NCBI GenBank assembly: GCA_902528415.1
Contig: CABZSR010000010.1
Coordinates: 1-54,638, forward strand
Length of the DNA: 54,638 nt
Direction: 5' to 3'
DNA from: an uncultured SAR116 cluster alpha proteobacterium
Lineage (GTDB): Bacteria > Pseudomonadota > Alphaproteobacteria > Puniceispirillales > Marisalimonadaceae
Below the pieces are notes generated by a model that made no database searches, was not told where the DNA came from, and was given only the letters and a program-made list of their open reading frames with translations. Positions 42,987-52,175 of this stretch are shown piece by piece; positions within the stretch are counted from its first letter, which is position 1, and each line of letters starts with the position of its first letter. The position numbers and the translations under genes were made by a program.

Positions 42987-44953
42987 TTATTTTTTGCCCT
43001 TACTGGATTTTTTAACTTTAGGTGGGGGTTTTTAATATTTAAGTCTTTTGTTTTAATTAAATGCCTAATTTCCATAGTTGCGCTGATTTTACTTTTTCTT
43101 CCGTCCTCTAGGGTAAACTCAGTATTAATAGAAGCTGTATCTTTATCTAGATACAAATCTTTTATAATATCTTTGTATCTAGTATTAATAACACTTCTTC
43201 GTACTTTTCTAGTCCTTGTTAACTCTCCATCGTCAGCTTCTAATTCTTTAAACAACAACAAGAATTTTGCAATTTTAGTATTATCTGGTAGTTGCTCATT
43301 TACTTTTGAAATTTCTTCTTCAATAAGAGCATATATTTTTTTATCTGCAGCTAATCCAGTATAAGAAGTAAATGCTAATTGCCATTTCTCTGCTAATTTT
43401 GAAACAATTGAAAATCTTATGCATATAATTGCAGTTAAGTAAGGTTTTTCAGATCCAATAATGACTGCTTCACCAACATAAGGTGAAAACTTAAGTTTGT
43501 TTTCTATGTTTTGTGGAGAAAATTTAACACCATCTGATTTGATAGCAATATCATTAACCCTATCAAGAACATTTAACCTTCCTTTGTCATCAAAGTAACC
43601 AGCATCACCAGTATACATCCAACCTTTTTTAATCGTGTCTTTATATGCTTTTTGATTATTAAAATATCCAGAAAACATACTCGGATGTTTTGTGATAATT
43701 TCTCCCAAGCCGTTAGGGTCTGGATCCATAATTTTAATTTCACAATCAGGAAAGGGAACACCTACAGTTTCACAATCCATTGTGCCTCTAGGAATGTCTT
43801 GAAGTGTGTATGCTCCCATTAGTTCTGTTTGTCCATAAAGTTGTCTTAGTGGAATGCCCATAGCTAAAAAAAACTTAAAGGTTTCAGGACCGATTGCAGA
43901 TCCGCCAGTTGCAGCAGAAGTAATTTTACTAAAGCCAAGTCTATCTTTTAAAGATGAGAATAGCAGTTTGTCAGCAAGAAAATCTCTTTTTCCTTGATCA
44001 ACTGCCTTTAAGCCCCTTTCTACCATGACATTAAACAGCCATTGTGTGATCTTAGGAGCGTCTAATATTCTAGAACGCATATCAGCAGCTATTTGTTCCC
44101 ATAATCTAGGTGCTCCAAGCATAAATGTAGGGCCGACTTCTCGCATGTCCTCCATTGCAGTTTCAGGGCGCTCAGGAAAGTTAACTTTCATACCGGCTAC
44201 AATATTAAAACCAACCCCATATGTTTGTTCCATTATCCAAGGAAAAGGAAGCACAGACACATATTCATCGTTTATCGTTTTAGGATCAACATTTAAATAT
44301 CTTATTACATGTTCAACAAACTTACCCCCAGGTAGCATTGCTAATTTAGGGTTGGATGTTGTTCCAGATGTTGTGCATAAAATTGCATTTTGTTCACCTG
44401 AAATCTTATCAATCATTTTATTATATTTTTCAGGATCTTTAGCTGCTATTGCCTCACCTTCATTTATTAATACAAGCATGTCAGTAATATTTGGATTACT
44501 TAATTCTTTAAGGCCACGACTATCGTCATAAAATATTTTAATTTGATTATTTTTAGGTCTTTTGATAGTGAGTATTTTATCTACTTGTTCTTGATCTTCT
44601 GCATAAACAAAATTTACTTTTGCAGCATTTATTAAATAACCAACTTCTTCATCAAGAGTGTCTCTATAAATACCTAAGCTCATTCCTCCAACAGCTTGTG
44701 CAGCAATTTCAAAGAATAACCAAGAAGGCTTGTTATCTCCAATTAGACCAATAACATCTCCTGCTTTAAGGCCTTTTTTTGCAAGACCTAGTGCCAGATA
44801 AGATACTTTATCATTATATTGCTTCCAAGTTATCTCATTCCATATCCCTAAATCTTTATCCCTTAATGCGACAGTATCTGGGATAGTATCAGCTTTATGC
44901 TTAAGAATTTTAGGGAGAGTGTTGTAAATTTTAGTATCTGGATAGTTTGACAT
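42983..44953 (-). CDS. Long-chain-type AMP-dependent acyl-CoA synthetase
   Basis: A 656-residue ANL ligase of the long-chain fatty acid (FAA1/FadD15) branch. AMP loop TTSGTTSNPKLAML (about 197-210), LRQLYGQTELMGAY, and YTGDAGYFDDKGRLNVLDR with a long-chain type C-terminus. It activates a carboxylate in the cytosol. I start at ATG 44953 with AAAGG five bases upstream, rather than GTG 44959. It is the first gene of the nine-gene operon, and a palindrome lies about 50 bases ahead. Confidence 0.88.
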   Translation of the reverse strand: MSNYPDTKIYNTLPKILKHKADTIPDTVALRDKDLGIWNEITWKQYNDKVSYLALGLAKKGLKAGDVIGLIGDNKPSWLFFEIAAQAVGGMSLGIYRDTLDEEVGYLINAAKVNFVYAEDQEQVDKILTIKRPKNNQIKIFYDDSRGLKELSNPNITDMLVLINEGEAIAAKDPEKYNKMIDKISGEQNAILCTTSGTTSNPKLAMLPGGKFVEHVIRYLNVDPKTINDEYVSVLPFPWIMEQTYGVGFNIVAGMKVNFPERPETAMEDMREVGPTFMLGAPRLWEQIAADMRSRILDAPKITQWLFNVMVERGLKAVDQGKRDFLADKLLFSSLKDRLGFSKITSAATGGSAIGPETFKFFLAMGIPLRQLYGQTELMGAYTLQDIPRGTMDCETVGVPFPDCEIKIMDPDPNGLGEIITKHPSMFSGYFNNQKAYKDTIKKGWMYTGDAGYFDDKGRLNVLDRVNDIAIKSDGVKFSPQNIENKLKFSPYVGEAVIIGSEKPYLTAIICIRFSIVSKLAEKWQLAFTSYTGLAADKKIYALIEEEISKVNEQLPDNTKIAKFLLLFKELEADDGELTRTRKVRRSVINTRYKDIIKDLYLDKDTASINTEFTLEDGRKSKISATMEIRHLIKTKDLNIKNPHLKLKNPVRAKNK

Positions 44954-45004
44954 TTTCACCTTTAAATTTAAAACCCATTATAAATATTACAATTCATGTT
45001 TACC

Positions 45005-45023
45005 TTTAAGTAAATTACTTAAA
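45005..45023. promoter_or_regulatory. Near-perfect palindrome upstream of the ligase-Liv operon
   Basis: TTTAAGTAA-A-TTACTTAAA has exact 9-bp arms about one centre base. It lies 52-70 bases before the first gene's ATG in the 256-base gap 44954-45209, the window's largest. It is a candidate operator. Elsewhere the gap holds a weak 5-bp hairpin at 45107-45121 and AT-rich sequence with no other recognisable element. Confidence 0.45.
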
Positions 45024-45209
45024 TCAAAATTTTAATGATGAGATCAAACTTAGAAGAAAGTAGCCCCCACTACATTATTTATAGGCTATCCAAAAAACTA
45101 TTTAAATCAACCTAAAGTTGAATAAAAATTTAAAAAAAATAAAACAAACATTTTCAGACACTTATCTATCTTAATATCATTTATTTAAAATTTTTTTATA
45201 AAGCGCTTG

Positions 45210-46919
45210 TTAAATAAAAGAATCATTTGCCGTCTGAACAACTTTTGCACCTTTCATTACAACCTTAAGGTGGTAATCTATTCTGGGTAGTATATGAAAA
45301 TCATAAAATTCTGCTGAGACAATTTTACTTTTTAAAAATATTTCATTTATAGATGTTTTGGACAATTTCTTTTTTGCGCTTCTTTTTGCTTTATCCATTA
45401 ACCAACCTCCAACTAAATAACCAAATCCCATCAAATAATCAAAACTAATACATGAAAGCATTTCTTGATCATCCCTATTTTCTAGAATGTAATCTAAAGA
45501 TTTTGAAGTTAACGTAACCATTTGAGACATTTCAAAATTATCGTCACAATCGATTTTAATTTCATTTAATAGTTCTTTGGCTGCTTTCCCGTTATCTCTT
45601 ATTGTTTTTCTGAACATAAAATCATTTGCTTGTATGGCATTTGTACCTTCATATATAGGTAAAATCCTTGCATCTCTCATATATTGAGCAGCGCCAGTCT
45701 CTTCAATAAACCCCATTCCTCCATGAATTTGAACTCCATTACTTGTAACTTCTTGGGCTAACTCTGTTGACCATCCTTTTATTATAGGTATCAAGAAGCC
45801 TTCTCTCATTATGGATTTATTATCTCCATTGTGGGCTCTTTCCATGATTTCAGCAGAAACTAAAATTAAAGCTCTCATTGCTTCAGTTAAGCTTCTCATT
45901 GATAAAAGTAGTCTTTTCACATCCCCATGACCAATAATAGGAGTACCTTTTTGTCGATTAATTGGGGTACCTTGTATTCTGGTATTGGCATACTCTAGAG
46001 CCTTTTGTCTTGCCGCTTCTGAAATTGCCATTCCTTGAAGTCCAACGTCAAACCTTGCTCTATTCATCATAATGAACATATATTCAACACCTCTACCTTC
46101 TTCTCCTAACATATATCCAACAGCACCCTCGTTCTCACCATATGCCATAACAGCAGTTGGACTCGCTTTGATACCCATTTTATGTTCAATAGAAATACAT
46201 TTCAGGTCGTTTCTTATGGTATAATTACCACTTTCATCTTTAAGAAATTTTGGAATTATAAATGTAGATATACCTTTAATACCTTGAGGTGCCCCCTCAG
46301 TTCTGGCAAGAACTAAATGGATGATATTTTTAGACATATCGTGTTCACCATACGTTATATAAATCTTTTGACCTTTAATTCTCCAGTTCTCACCATCATG
46401 CTCAGCTTTAGTTTTAATTGTAGCTAAATCTGTACCAGATTGTGGCTCTGTTAAATTCATAGTCCCAGTCCATTCACCAGAGTTAAACTTTGGTAAATAC
46501 GTACTCTTCTCTTCTTCTGTTCCAACAAGTGTAAAAGCGTCTATCAACCCTTGAGTTAGAAGACTACATAAAGCAAATGACATATTCGCCCCATGCCAAT
46601 ATTCATTTATAGCTGCGCTCATTCTAGAAGGTAGTCCCATTCCGTCATAATTTGCATCACTTGCAACGCCAATCCACCCACCTTTCGCAATTTGCGAAAA
46701 AGCATTGCTAAATCCTTTGGGTGTTTCAACTTCGTGGTCTTGCCTTAAAGTAGGGTTATTTTTATCTCCAAAATGGTTTAGTGGTGCTAGGTAATTATCT
46801 GCTAGTTTACCTGCTTCAGAAAGTACGGCATCGATAGTAGTTTCATCTAGGTCATCATGAGCAGGTAAAAGATTCTCTAAAACAAATTTTGTATCCTCTA
46901 AGGGAGACGTATATGGCAT
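45210..46919 (-). CDS. dmdC: 3-methylmercaptopropionyl-CoA dehydrogenase-like (DmdC-type acyl-CoA dehydrogenase)
   Basis: A 569-residue acyl-CoA dehydrogenase of the long DmdC/AcdA type, which has a C-terminal extension beyond the usual 380. Markers are MPYTSPLEDTKFVL and GGWIGVASDANYDGMGLP near the start, MNLTEPQSGTDLATIKTKA, the catalytic-site region LPIYEGTNAIQANDF and a last domain ending MKGAKVVQTAN. DmdC oxidises MMPA-CoA to methylthioacryloyl-CoA in DMSP demethylation; related proteins act on other acyl-CoA. Divergent dmdB supports the role. Confidence 0.8.
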   Translation of the reverse strand: MPYTSPLEDTKFVLENLLPAHDDLDETTIDAVLSEAGKLADNYLAPLNHFGDKNNPTLRQDHEVETPKGFSNAFSQIAKGGWIGVASDANYDGMGLPSRMSAAINEYWHGANMSFALCSLLTQGLIDAFTLVGTEEEKSTYLPKFNSGEWTGTMNLTEPQSGTDLATIKTKAEHDGENWRIKGQKIYITYGEHDMSKNIIHLVLARTEGAPQGIKGISTFIIPKFLKDESGNYTIRNDLKCISIEHKMGIKASPTAVMAYGENEGAVGYMLGEEGRGVEYMFIMMNRARFDVGLQGMAISEAARQKALEYANTRIQGTPINRQKGTPIIGHGDVKRLLLSMRSLTEAMRALILVSAEIMERAHNGDNKSIMREGFLIPIIKGWSTELAQEVTSNGVQIHGGMGFIEETGAAQYMRDARILPIYEGTNAIQANDFMFRKTIRDNGKAAKELLNEIKIDCDDNFEMSQMVTLTSKSLDYILENRDDQEMLSCISFDYLMGFGYLVGGWLMDKAKRSAKKKLSKTSINEIFLKSKIVSAEFYDFHILPRIDYHLKVVMKGAKVVQTANDSFI

Positions 46920-46998
46920 TTTTTAACTCCAGATTAATTTTTCATAGTTGATAAAACTTAGCCTTACTATTATGAATAATATTAGGAGGAAATCAACT

Positions 46999-48636
46999 AT
47001 GTCTATATCTGAAGACGGTTTAAGAAAAAATCAAGCAAATTTTGCTTCTTTAAGCCCTTTATCATTTCTTGAAAGAACTAGAAAGACGTTTCCAAATCAA
47101 ACAGCCATTGAATATAAAGACTATAAGTTAAATTATAAGCAAGCTGGCCAAAGGTGTGACGCACTTGCAAATCTAATTAAAAATCAGAATTTTGATTCTG
47201 GAAGTACTATTGCAGTTATGCTTCCTAATATACCAGTAATGTGGGAATGTCATTTCGGTGTCCCAATGGCGACAGCTGTTCTCAATGCAATAAATACTAG
47301 ACTTGATAGTCATACTATTCAATTTATACTTGAACACGGCGAAGCCAAATTATTCATATATGATTCTGAGTATAGTCCTATTGTAGAAAAGGCTATAGTA
47401 AATCTTAAAAATCCTCCTACCATTATAGAATTTGTTGATGAAGTTGTTGGTAATAAAAGATCAAATTTTGCGAATAAAATTAATTGCCTTGATTATGAAT
47501 CAGAATTAAAAAATTTTACTGGTACTACTTTTGAGCATGTACTTCCAAATGATGAATGGAATTCAATTGCATTAAATTACACTTCCGGCACTACTGGAAA
47601 TCCAAAAGGAGTTGTCTATCACCATCGCGGTGCTTATTTAAACGCAATTGGTAATTCACTTACTTGGGATTTACCTATGCATCCAAAATATTTGTGGACT
47701 TTGCCTATGTTCCATTGCAATGGTTGGTGCTTCCCGTGGACAATTACCGAAAGAGCGGGTACTCATGTATGCCTTAGACAACCTGCAGGAGAGCTTATTG
47801 TTGAAGCTTTTCAAAAACACAATGTTTCTCACTTATGTGGTGCACCTATAGTAATGCAAATGGTAGCAGATTATTTATTACAAAATAATATTTCCCTTAA
47901 AAAAAATATTAGAATGATGACAGCTGGCGCACCTCCACCAGAGGCTGTGTTAAGTAAAATGGCTTCGTGTGGAATTGAAGTTATTCATGTATACGGCTTA
48001 ACAGAAATTTATGGACCAGCAGTGGTATGTGCGTGGCATCCTGAATGGAATGAATTAGACGCATCTGAACAAGCAAGATTAAAAGCAAGGCAAGGTGTAG
48101 TGTATTCAGTTCAGGAAAATATGAAAATCATAGACCCGGAAACTAACAAAGACGTCCCAAAGGATGGTAGGTCTCTAGGAGAAGTTTTTATTAAAGGTAA
48201 CATCACAATGAAAGGTTATTATAAAAATAAAAAAGCTACTGATGAGGCATTTGAAGGTGGTTGGTTCCACACAGGAGATCTTGGGGTTTGGTATGAAGAT
48301 GGATATATTCAACTTAAGGATAGATCAAAAGATATAATTATTTCTGGGGGAGAAAATATTTCATCAATTGAAGTTGAGGATGCCATATACAAACATCCAG
48401 AGGTAGTTGCGGTTGCTGTAGTTGCAAAAGAAGATGAAAAATGGGGTGAGACACCATGTGCTTTTATAGAGTTAAGTGAAGGATCTACAGTTAGTGAAAT
48501 AGATTTAAAAAATCATTGTAAATCTTTACTGGCGGGTTTTAAAGTTCCTAGATACTTTAATTTCACAGAGCTTCCAAAAACAAGCACAGGAAAAATACAA
48601 AAATTTAAACTCAGAGAACAAACAAAATTAATATAA
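46999..48636 (+). CDS. dmdB: 3-methylmercaptopropionate-CoA ligase-like (DmdB-type)
   Basis: A 545-residue medium-chain-type ANL ligase. The AMP loop is NYTSGTTGNPKGVVYHHRG (about 192-210), followed by LPMFHCNGWCFPW, YGLTEIYGP, WFHTGDLG and the C-terminal TSTGKIQKFKLRE with the catalytic Lys. This is the layout of DmdB and of other fatty acyl ligases. The start is ATG 46999, nine bases after AGGAGG (46984-46989), not the upstream in-frame TTG at 46948. It faces dmdC across about 80 bases. Confidence 0.82.
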   Translation: MSISEDGLRKNQANFASLSPLSFLERTRKTFPNQTAIEYKDYKLNYKQAGQRCDALANLIKNQNFDSGSTIAVMLPNIPVMWECHFGVPMATAVLNAINTRLDSHTIQFILEHGEAKLFIYDSEYSPIVEKAIVNLKNPPTIIEFVDEVVGNKRSNFANKINCLDYESELKNFTGTTFEHVLPNDEWNSIALNYTSGTTGNPKGVVYHHRGAYLNAIGNSLTWDLPMHPKYLWTLPMFHCNGWCFPWTITERAGTHVCLRQPAGELIVEAFQKHNVSHLCGAPIVMQMVADYLLQNNISLKKNIRMMTAGAPPPEAVLSKMASCGIEVIHVYGLTEIYGPAVVCAWHPEWNELDASEQARLKARQGVVYSVQENMKIIDPETNKDVPKDGRSLGEVFIKGNITMKGYYKNKKATDEAFEGGWFHTGDLGVWYEDGYIQLKDRSKDIIISGGENISSIEVEDAIYKHPEVVAVAVVAKEDEKWGETPCAFIELSEGSTVSEIDLKNHCKSLLAGFKVPRYFNFTELPKTSTGKIQKFKLREQTKLI

Positions 48637-48637
48637 T

Positions 48638-51600
48638 TTAACTTACTTTTTTTAAATCTTTTTCAACAAGAATTTTATTTAGGGTTTTGTCCCATTTATT
48701 CTCAGCATTTATTATATTTTTTTCCTTGACATGACCATATCCTTTTATCGATAAAGGAATATCCAAAAAATCTATAAATTTTTCATAATTATTTTCATTA
48801 AGATTATTAGATATTTTATTAATGGTATGTAATATTTTTTTGGCTAGAGCACGTTCTTTTTTTCTCTCTGTTGTGTAACCAAAAATATCAAACTTAGTAT
48901 TTCTTAGAAATTTTAAGTAAGATAAAATTTTGAAAGCTTGAAAAACCCAAGGTCCAAATCTTTGTTTAATTAGATGACCAGTTTCAGGGTCCTTTTTTGA
49001 AAATAATGGCGGTGCTAAGTAATACTCTAATTTTACATTTTTATTTTTTTGTAAAAAGTCTTTTGCAAATTCACCAGATGTATGTAGCCTGCCAACTTCA
49101 TATTCATCTTTGTACCTCATTATTCTAAAAAGAGTTAATGCAACTTTTCTAGAAAGAGGTAGTTCATTTTTTGCATTAGATATTTCAGTTTCTTTTGAAA
49201 TAACTTTATTTACGTTAGACAAAAAAAGATCTGAGTATTCTTTATCTTGAAATTGTTCAAGTATATCAGAAAATTTTTCCAAATAATTGCTTATGGGCTT
49301 TTCTTCTGGAATTACCTGATTCATATGGGCAGCCTTAAAAACTATTTCGGGATATTCAGATAATAGTCTTCCCCAGTTAAAGGCTCTAAGGTTCTGCTCT
49401 ATTGCTACACCATTTAACTCTATAGCTCTTTCTAAAGAACTTATTTCGATTGGTATAAGGCTTTTTTGAGCTGCCATACCTAGCATCATTATATTTGCTG
49501 ATACAGTATCGCCAACTAGAGATTCTGCTAAGTTAGATATATCGATAAATTTTATATTTTCTTCTTCCAAGTGATTTTCTAAATGTTTTTTTAATAAACT
49601 ATCATCAACAACAGTACCTATATGAACCCCTGCTACACCAACTGGTTCAACTCTTCCATTTATTACGGCTATTGTTTTATTAGGATTTAAAGTTCTGGTA
49701 ATTGAAGGTGAGACTGAAACAACAGCATCGCATCCAAGGAGTAAATCGGCAGTTTCATTTGGTAGTCTTGCAGATCGAGTATAAAGAGATTTTTCTTTAC
49801 TTATTCTAATTTGGCTAGTTACAGCACCATTTTTTTGGGCCAAGCCTGTAAAATTCATTGACTGTGCATATAATTTATCAATTCGGGCTGCCATAACTAC
49901 TATTGCAGCTACAGTTGAAATTCCTGTACCCCCGATGCCTGCCATAATAAGATTTTGAATTTTATTCAATTTCTGCTTGGGTTTACTTAAGGAATTAAAA
50001 ATATCAGGAATATCTGGAAAAGATTTTTTTAAAGGCTCAGATAAACTACCTGATGAAACACCAATAAAACTTGGACAAAAACCTTTTTTGCAAGAATAAT
50101 CTTTATTACAGACACTTTGATCAATTTGTCTTTTAGTTCCTTCAAAATGATCAAAAGGTTTAACAGCAACGCAGTTGGATTTTTCTGCGCAATCACCACA
50201 TCCTTCACAAACATCTGGGTTTATATACATTTTTATATCTCTATCTTGTACATATCCTCTTTTACGTCTTCTTCTAAGTTCTGTAGCACATGTTTGAACA
50301 TATATGATTGCTGTTACACCTGGTATATTTCTAACTTCTTTTTGAACATTTATAAGTTCATCACGATGAAATATTCCTACCTTATCAGCAAATAATCTTG
50401 TTTCTTTAAATTGCTCTGGCTCATCTGAAACTACATAAATTTTTCTTACGCCTTCTGCGGATAATTGTTTAGAGATTGCCCAGGGGGTAGCTCCTCCAAT
50501 GGCCTTTTGACCACCTGTCATAGCAACAGCATCATTATAAAGAATTTTAAAAGTTATATTTACATTTGCTGAAACTGCTGCTCTTATTGCAAGAGATCCA
50601 GAATGGGCATAGGTTCCATCACCTATATTTTGAAAAGTATGATTATGATTTGAAAAAGGCGCTCTTCCAATCCAATGACCACCTTCTCCACCCATTTGAC
50701 TAAAATTAGTTAATTTTTCTGGATGCAGAAAATAACCTATTGAATGACAACCAATTCCTATACCAACAACTTCCTCTTCAGGTGTTTTAGTTCCAGAATT
50801 ATGAGGGCATCCTGCACAATACCATGGTGTTCTTGAGGCGACTGGAGGTAAGTTACTTCCTAATGATTCAGATTTAACTTTAGGAATATCAAAATCGATG
50901 GAAGATTGCTTAACTTTTTTTAAAAGGCAGTCTGCAATAATATCGCTAGATAATTCAGAAACATTTGGAATTAACTCTTCTTTTGTTGTTGCATCAAATT
51001 TTCCAGATAATAAAGGTCGAAATTTAGAATTAAAAAGGATATGGGCAACTTGTTCTTCGACAATGCCTCCCTTTTCTTCGACAACAAGTATTTCTTCAAA
51101 CTGGTCACAAAAATCAATTATCTCTTCATCTATTAAAGGCCAAGGGATTTTACAGGCAAAAAAACCAATTCCAATATTTTCAGGGTTTTTTATACCGATA
51201 CAATCAAAAGCATCTATTGTTTCAGTTGCCGCTTTTCCAACTGCAATAATACCAAGAGTCTTTTTTTCAGGATTGAAAATTATTTTATTTATTTTGTTTT
51301 GTTTAATAAAATTTTTAGTTGCAGGTATTCGTCTATTTATAAGAGCAGCTTCTCTATCTAATGCTGGATCGTGTCTGTTTACATGAACATTTATTGGCGG
51401 GTCTAATTTTTGAGAGTTTGGCCTTAATTTGCCGAGATCAATTACTGCATTTGAATCTGCGGTATCACTAGTAATTTTAAGAGCTACACATATACCTGCA
51501 TGACGAGATAAAGCAAAGGCTTGTAAACCTAAAGTTATAACTTCATCTACGTTTGCAGGATAAAATACAGGAATACCTGCAGAAATTAGCGATTGTTCAG

Positions 51601-52096
51601 ACTGGTAAGCTAATGTTGAGCTTTTACCGATTGGATCATCAGCTACTGCTAGAACCATTCCACCTTTTAAGGCCACGCCACCCATATTTGCATGTCTCAA
51701 CGCGTCCATTGCTCTATCTAAGCCGGGACCCTTTCCATACCACATAGAAAAAACACCATCAATTACTGGTTTATCATACAAGCCAAGCATTTGGGTGCCC
51801 CAAGCCGCAGTTGCAGCTAATTCTTCATTAACTGCAGGTTGAAAAACAATATTATACTTATCTAAATGTTTTTTAGCTCTCCCGAGTTCTAAATCAAGTG
51901 TTCCAAGAGGAGAGCCAGGATAACCACTTACATAACCATTAGTTAATAATCCGTTATCTTTATCTAGTTTTGCTTGTTCTATTAAAAGACGAACTAAGGC
52001 TTGGACACCGTTCATTAATGCTAAATCATTGTCCTTTGTAAAACAATCGTCTAATCTTATAGGATTTAATTGGTTCAAGTTTGTCTCATAATACAA
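48638..52096 (-). CDS. Fused indolepyruvate ferredoxin oxidoreductase family protein
   Basis: One 1152-residue protein combining the subunits of archaeal IOR. N-terminal pyruvate:ferredoxin-type domain (GYVSGYPGSPLGTLDLEL), a TPP-binding domain near 420-560 (CAGCPHNSGTK, GIGCHSIGYFLHP), a 4Fe-4S-like site CEGCGDCAEKSNC near 628-641, a gamma domain from about 713 (IMAGIGGTGISTVAAI) and a C-terminal DUF6537-like part (900-1140). It decarboxylates 2-oxo acids from aromatic amino acids to acyl-CoA. The start is TTG 52096 or a TTG six codons later; a stop codon precedes it directly. Confidence 0.9.
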   Translation of the reverse strand: MYYETNLNQLNPIRLDDCFTKDNDLALMNGVQALVRLLIEQAKLDKDNGLLTNGYVSGYPGSPLGTLDLELGRAKKHLDKYNIVFQPAVNEELAATAAWGTQMLGLYDKPVIDGVFSMWYGKGPGLDRAMDALRHANMGGVALKGGMVLAVADDPIGKSSTLAYQSEQSLISAGIPVFYPANVDEVITLGLQAFALSRHAGICVALKITSDTADSNAVIDLGKLRPNSQKLDPPINVHVNRHDPALDREAALINRRIPATKNFIKQNKINKIIFNPEKKTLGIIAVGKAATETIDAFDCIGIKNPENIGIGFFACKIPWPLIDEEIIDFCDQFEEILVVEEKGGIVEEQVAHILFNSKFRPLLSGKFDATTKEELIPNVSELSSDIIADCLLKKVKQSSIDFDIPKVKSESLGSNLPPVASRTPWYCAGCPHNSGTKTPEEEVVGIGIGCHSIGYFLHPEKLTNFSQMGGEGGHWIGRAPFSNHNHTFQNIGDGTYAHSGSLAIRAAVSANVNITFKILYNDAVAMTGGQKAIGGATPWAISKQLSAEGVRKIYVVSDEPEQFKETRLFADKVGIFHRDELINVQKEVRNIPGVTAIIYVQTCATELRRRRKRGYVQDRDIKMYINPDVCEGCGDCAEKSNCVAVKPFDHFEGTKRQIDQSVCNKDYSCKKGFCPSFIGVSSGSLSEPLKKSFPDIPDIFNSLSKPKQKLNKIQNLIMAGIGGTGISTVAAIVVMAARIDKLYAQSMNFTGLAQKNGAVTSQIRISKEKSLYTRSARLPNETADLLLGCDAVVSVSPSITRTLNPNKTIAVINGRVEPVGVAGVHIGTVVDDSLLKKHLENHLEEENIKFIDISNLAESLVGDTVSANIMMLGMAAQKSLIPIEISSLERAIELNGVAIEQNLRAFNWGRLLSEYPEIVFKAAHMNQVIPEEKPISNYLEKFSDILEQFQDKEYSDLFLSNVNKVISKETEISNAKNELPLSRKVALTLFRIMRYKDEYEVGRLHTSGEFAKDFLQKNKNVKLEYYLAPPLFSKKDPETGHLIKQRFGPWVFQAFKILSYLKFLRNTKFDIFGYTTERKKERALAKKILHTINKISNNLNENNYEKFIDFLDIPLSIKGYGHVKEKNIINAENKWDKTLNKILVEKDLKKVS

Positions 52097-52099
52097 TTA

Positions 52100-52140
52100 A
52101 CTTGTTTATAATTTAATAAACTTAGTAAGTTTTAACAAGT
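52100..52140. promoter_or_regulatory. Nested inverted repeats in divergent promoter gap
   Basis: Three inverted repeats overlap in the 79-base gap between the oxidoreductase and acyl-CoA ligase genes: ACTTGTT (52100) / AACAAGT (52134), GTTTAT (52104) / ATAAAC (52116) and ACTTA-G-TAAGT (52120-52130). AT-rich DNA makes short repeats common, so operator function is only possible. Confidence 0.3.
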
Positions 52141-52175
52141 AGTAAGATTTATTTATAGAAAGGTAAAGAAAACTA

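Noticed and set aside
45201-45208. AAGCGCTT palindrome just after dmdC
   Set aside because: It is self-complementary but has no loop, so it cannot form a terminator hairpin; eight bases can be chance.
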